Source: Herpetosiphon aurantiacus DSM 785 (lineage in GTDB: Bacteria; Chloroflexota; Chloroflexia; Chloroflexales; Herpetosiphonaceae). Taken from it: 64,000 nucleotides of DNA. The translations under genes were made by a program, and so were the position numbers. Below, piece by piece: positions 63,939-64,000 of this stretch (within the stretch, counting starts at the first letter, position 1; every line of letters starts with the position of its first letter). The DNA lies in contig CP000876.1 of the NCBI GenBank assembly GCA_000018565.1, forward strand, positions 62,001-126,000, written 5' to 3'. The notes beneath the pieces were generated by a model. The model was not told where the DNA came from. It did no database searches and was given only the letters and a program-made list of their open reading frames with translations.

Positions 63939-64000
63939 GCACTCTAGGGAGCTATTTTGTACATGTATTATTTCATCGTATAAAGATTAAACGACGAAAA

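Larger units (their letters stand above)
63492..64000. promoter_or_regulatory. Upstream region of the exopolysaccharide operon
   Basis: No convincing gene. It contains a two-copy 66-bp direct repeat, the short dyad GTATCG-CTTA-CGATAC (63741-63756) and a 39-bp palindrome, and probably the operon's leftward promoter. Confidence 0.5.

Noticed and set aside
1-64000. tRNA and rRNA genes
   Set aside because: No TTCGA-loop with a matching acceptor stem and no rRNA-like segment was found by reading. A dedicated search could still find one.

Overview
The window looks like chromosomal DNA of a filamentous member of the Chloroflexota, most like Herpetosiphon. This is inference from gene content: gingipain-type C25 peptidases, FG-GAP surface proteins, DUF11 and sortase proteins, a PHAX-domain protein, WYL regulators, a type I CRISPR-Cas locus and a large exopolysaccharide cluster. 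No rRNA or tRNA gene was recognised.

Layout. 1-12.6 kb is an accessory region. It holds the start of a secreted vitellogenin-N-like protein running off the left edge, a truncated C25 peptidase, a decayed IS1182-type transposase, an integrase fragment, an IS with unusual 323-bp nested inverted repeats, small membrane and SMI1-like genes, a VapBC pair, and an FG-GAP gene split by a second IS that left an 8-bp target duplication. 12.6-21.7 kb is a leftward block of tightly overlapping genes: an initiator-like protein, an integrase-core-like protein, a giant beta-propeller/DUF11 surface protein, a DUF11 protein with an LPXTG-like tail (FPVTA), a sortase and a lipoprotein.

21.75-28.9 kb is a strongly AT-rich island. 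It begins with a small-RNA candidate that has a consensus promoter and a terminator, then a small HTH protein. The core is a leftward operon of NarL-type response regulator, 64-residue peptide, prenyltransferase, ComP-like membrane histidine kinase and CPBP protease. The parts are those of the Bacillus ComQXPA pheromone system in a new order, which makes this the best candidate here for an undescribed system. A divergent PHAX-domain gene shares its regulatory region.

29.0-47.4 kb is a type I (I-B-like) CRISPR-Cas locus: HTH and WYL regulators, cas8 with an internal Shine-Dalgarno and start for a Cas11 small subunit, then cas7, cas5, cas3, cas6, cas1, cas2 and cas4, a leader with a repeated TTCGCAACTC motif, and an array of 101 full repeats with several duplicated spacer blocks. 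The array ends in a truncated repeat fused to the tail of a dead C25 peptidase copy.

47.5-52.6 kb carries two copies of a 220-bp repeat, each encoding a ~60-nt promoter-terminator RNA candidate, around a LuxR-type protein, a protein of unknown family, an orphan NMT1/THI5-like lipoprotein and an RraA-like protein. 52.6-63.5 kb is a leftward exopolysaccharide operon: two GT2 enzymes, an Alg14/Alg13-like pair, two GT4 enzymes, a TMK-like kinase, a nucleotidyltransferase-like protein, a large membrane protein, a hexapeptide acetyltransferase and a flippase. The last 500 bases hold 66-bp direct repeats and a 39-bp palindrome upstream of that operon.
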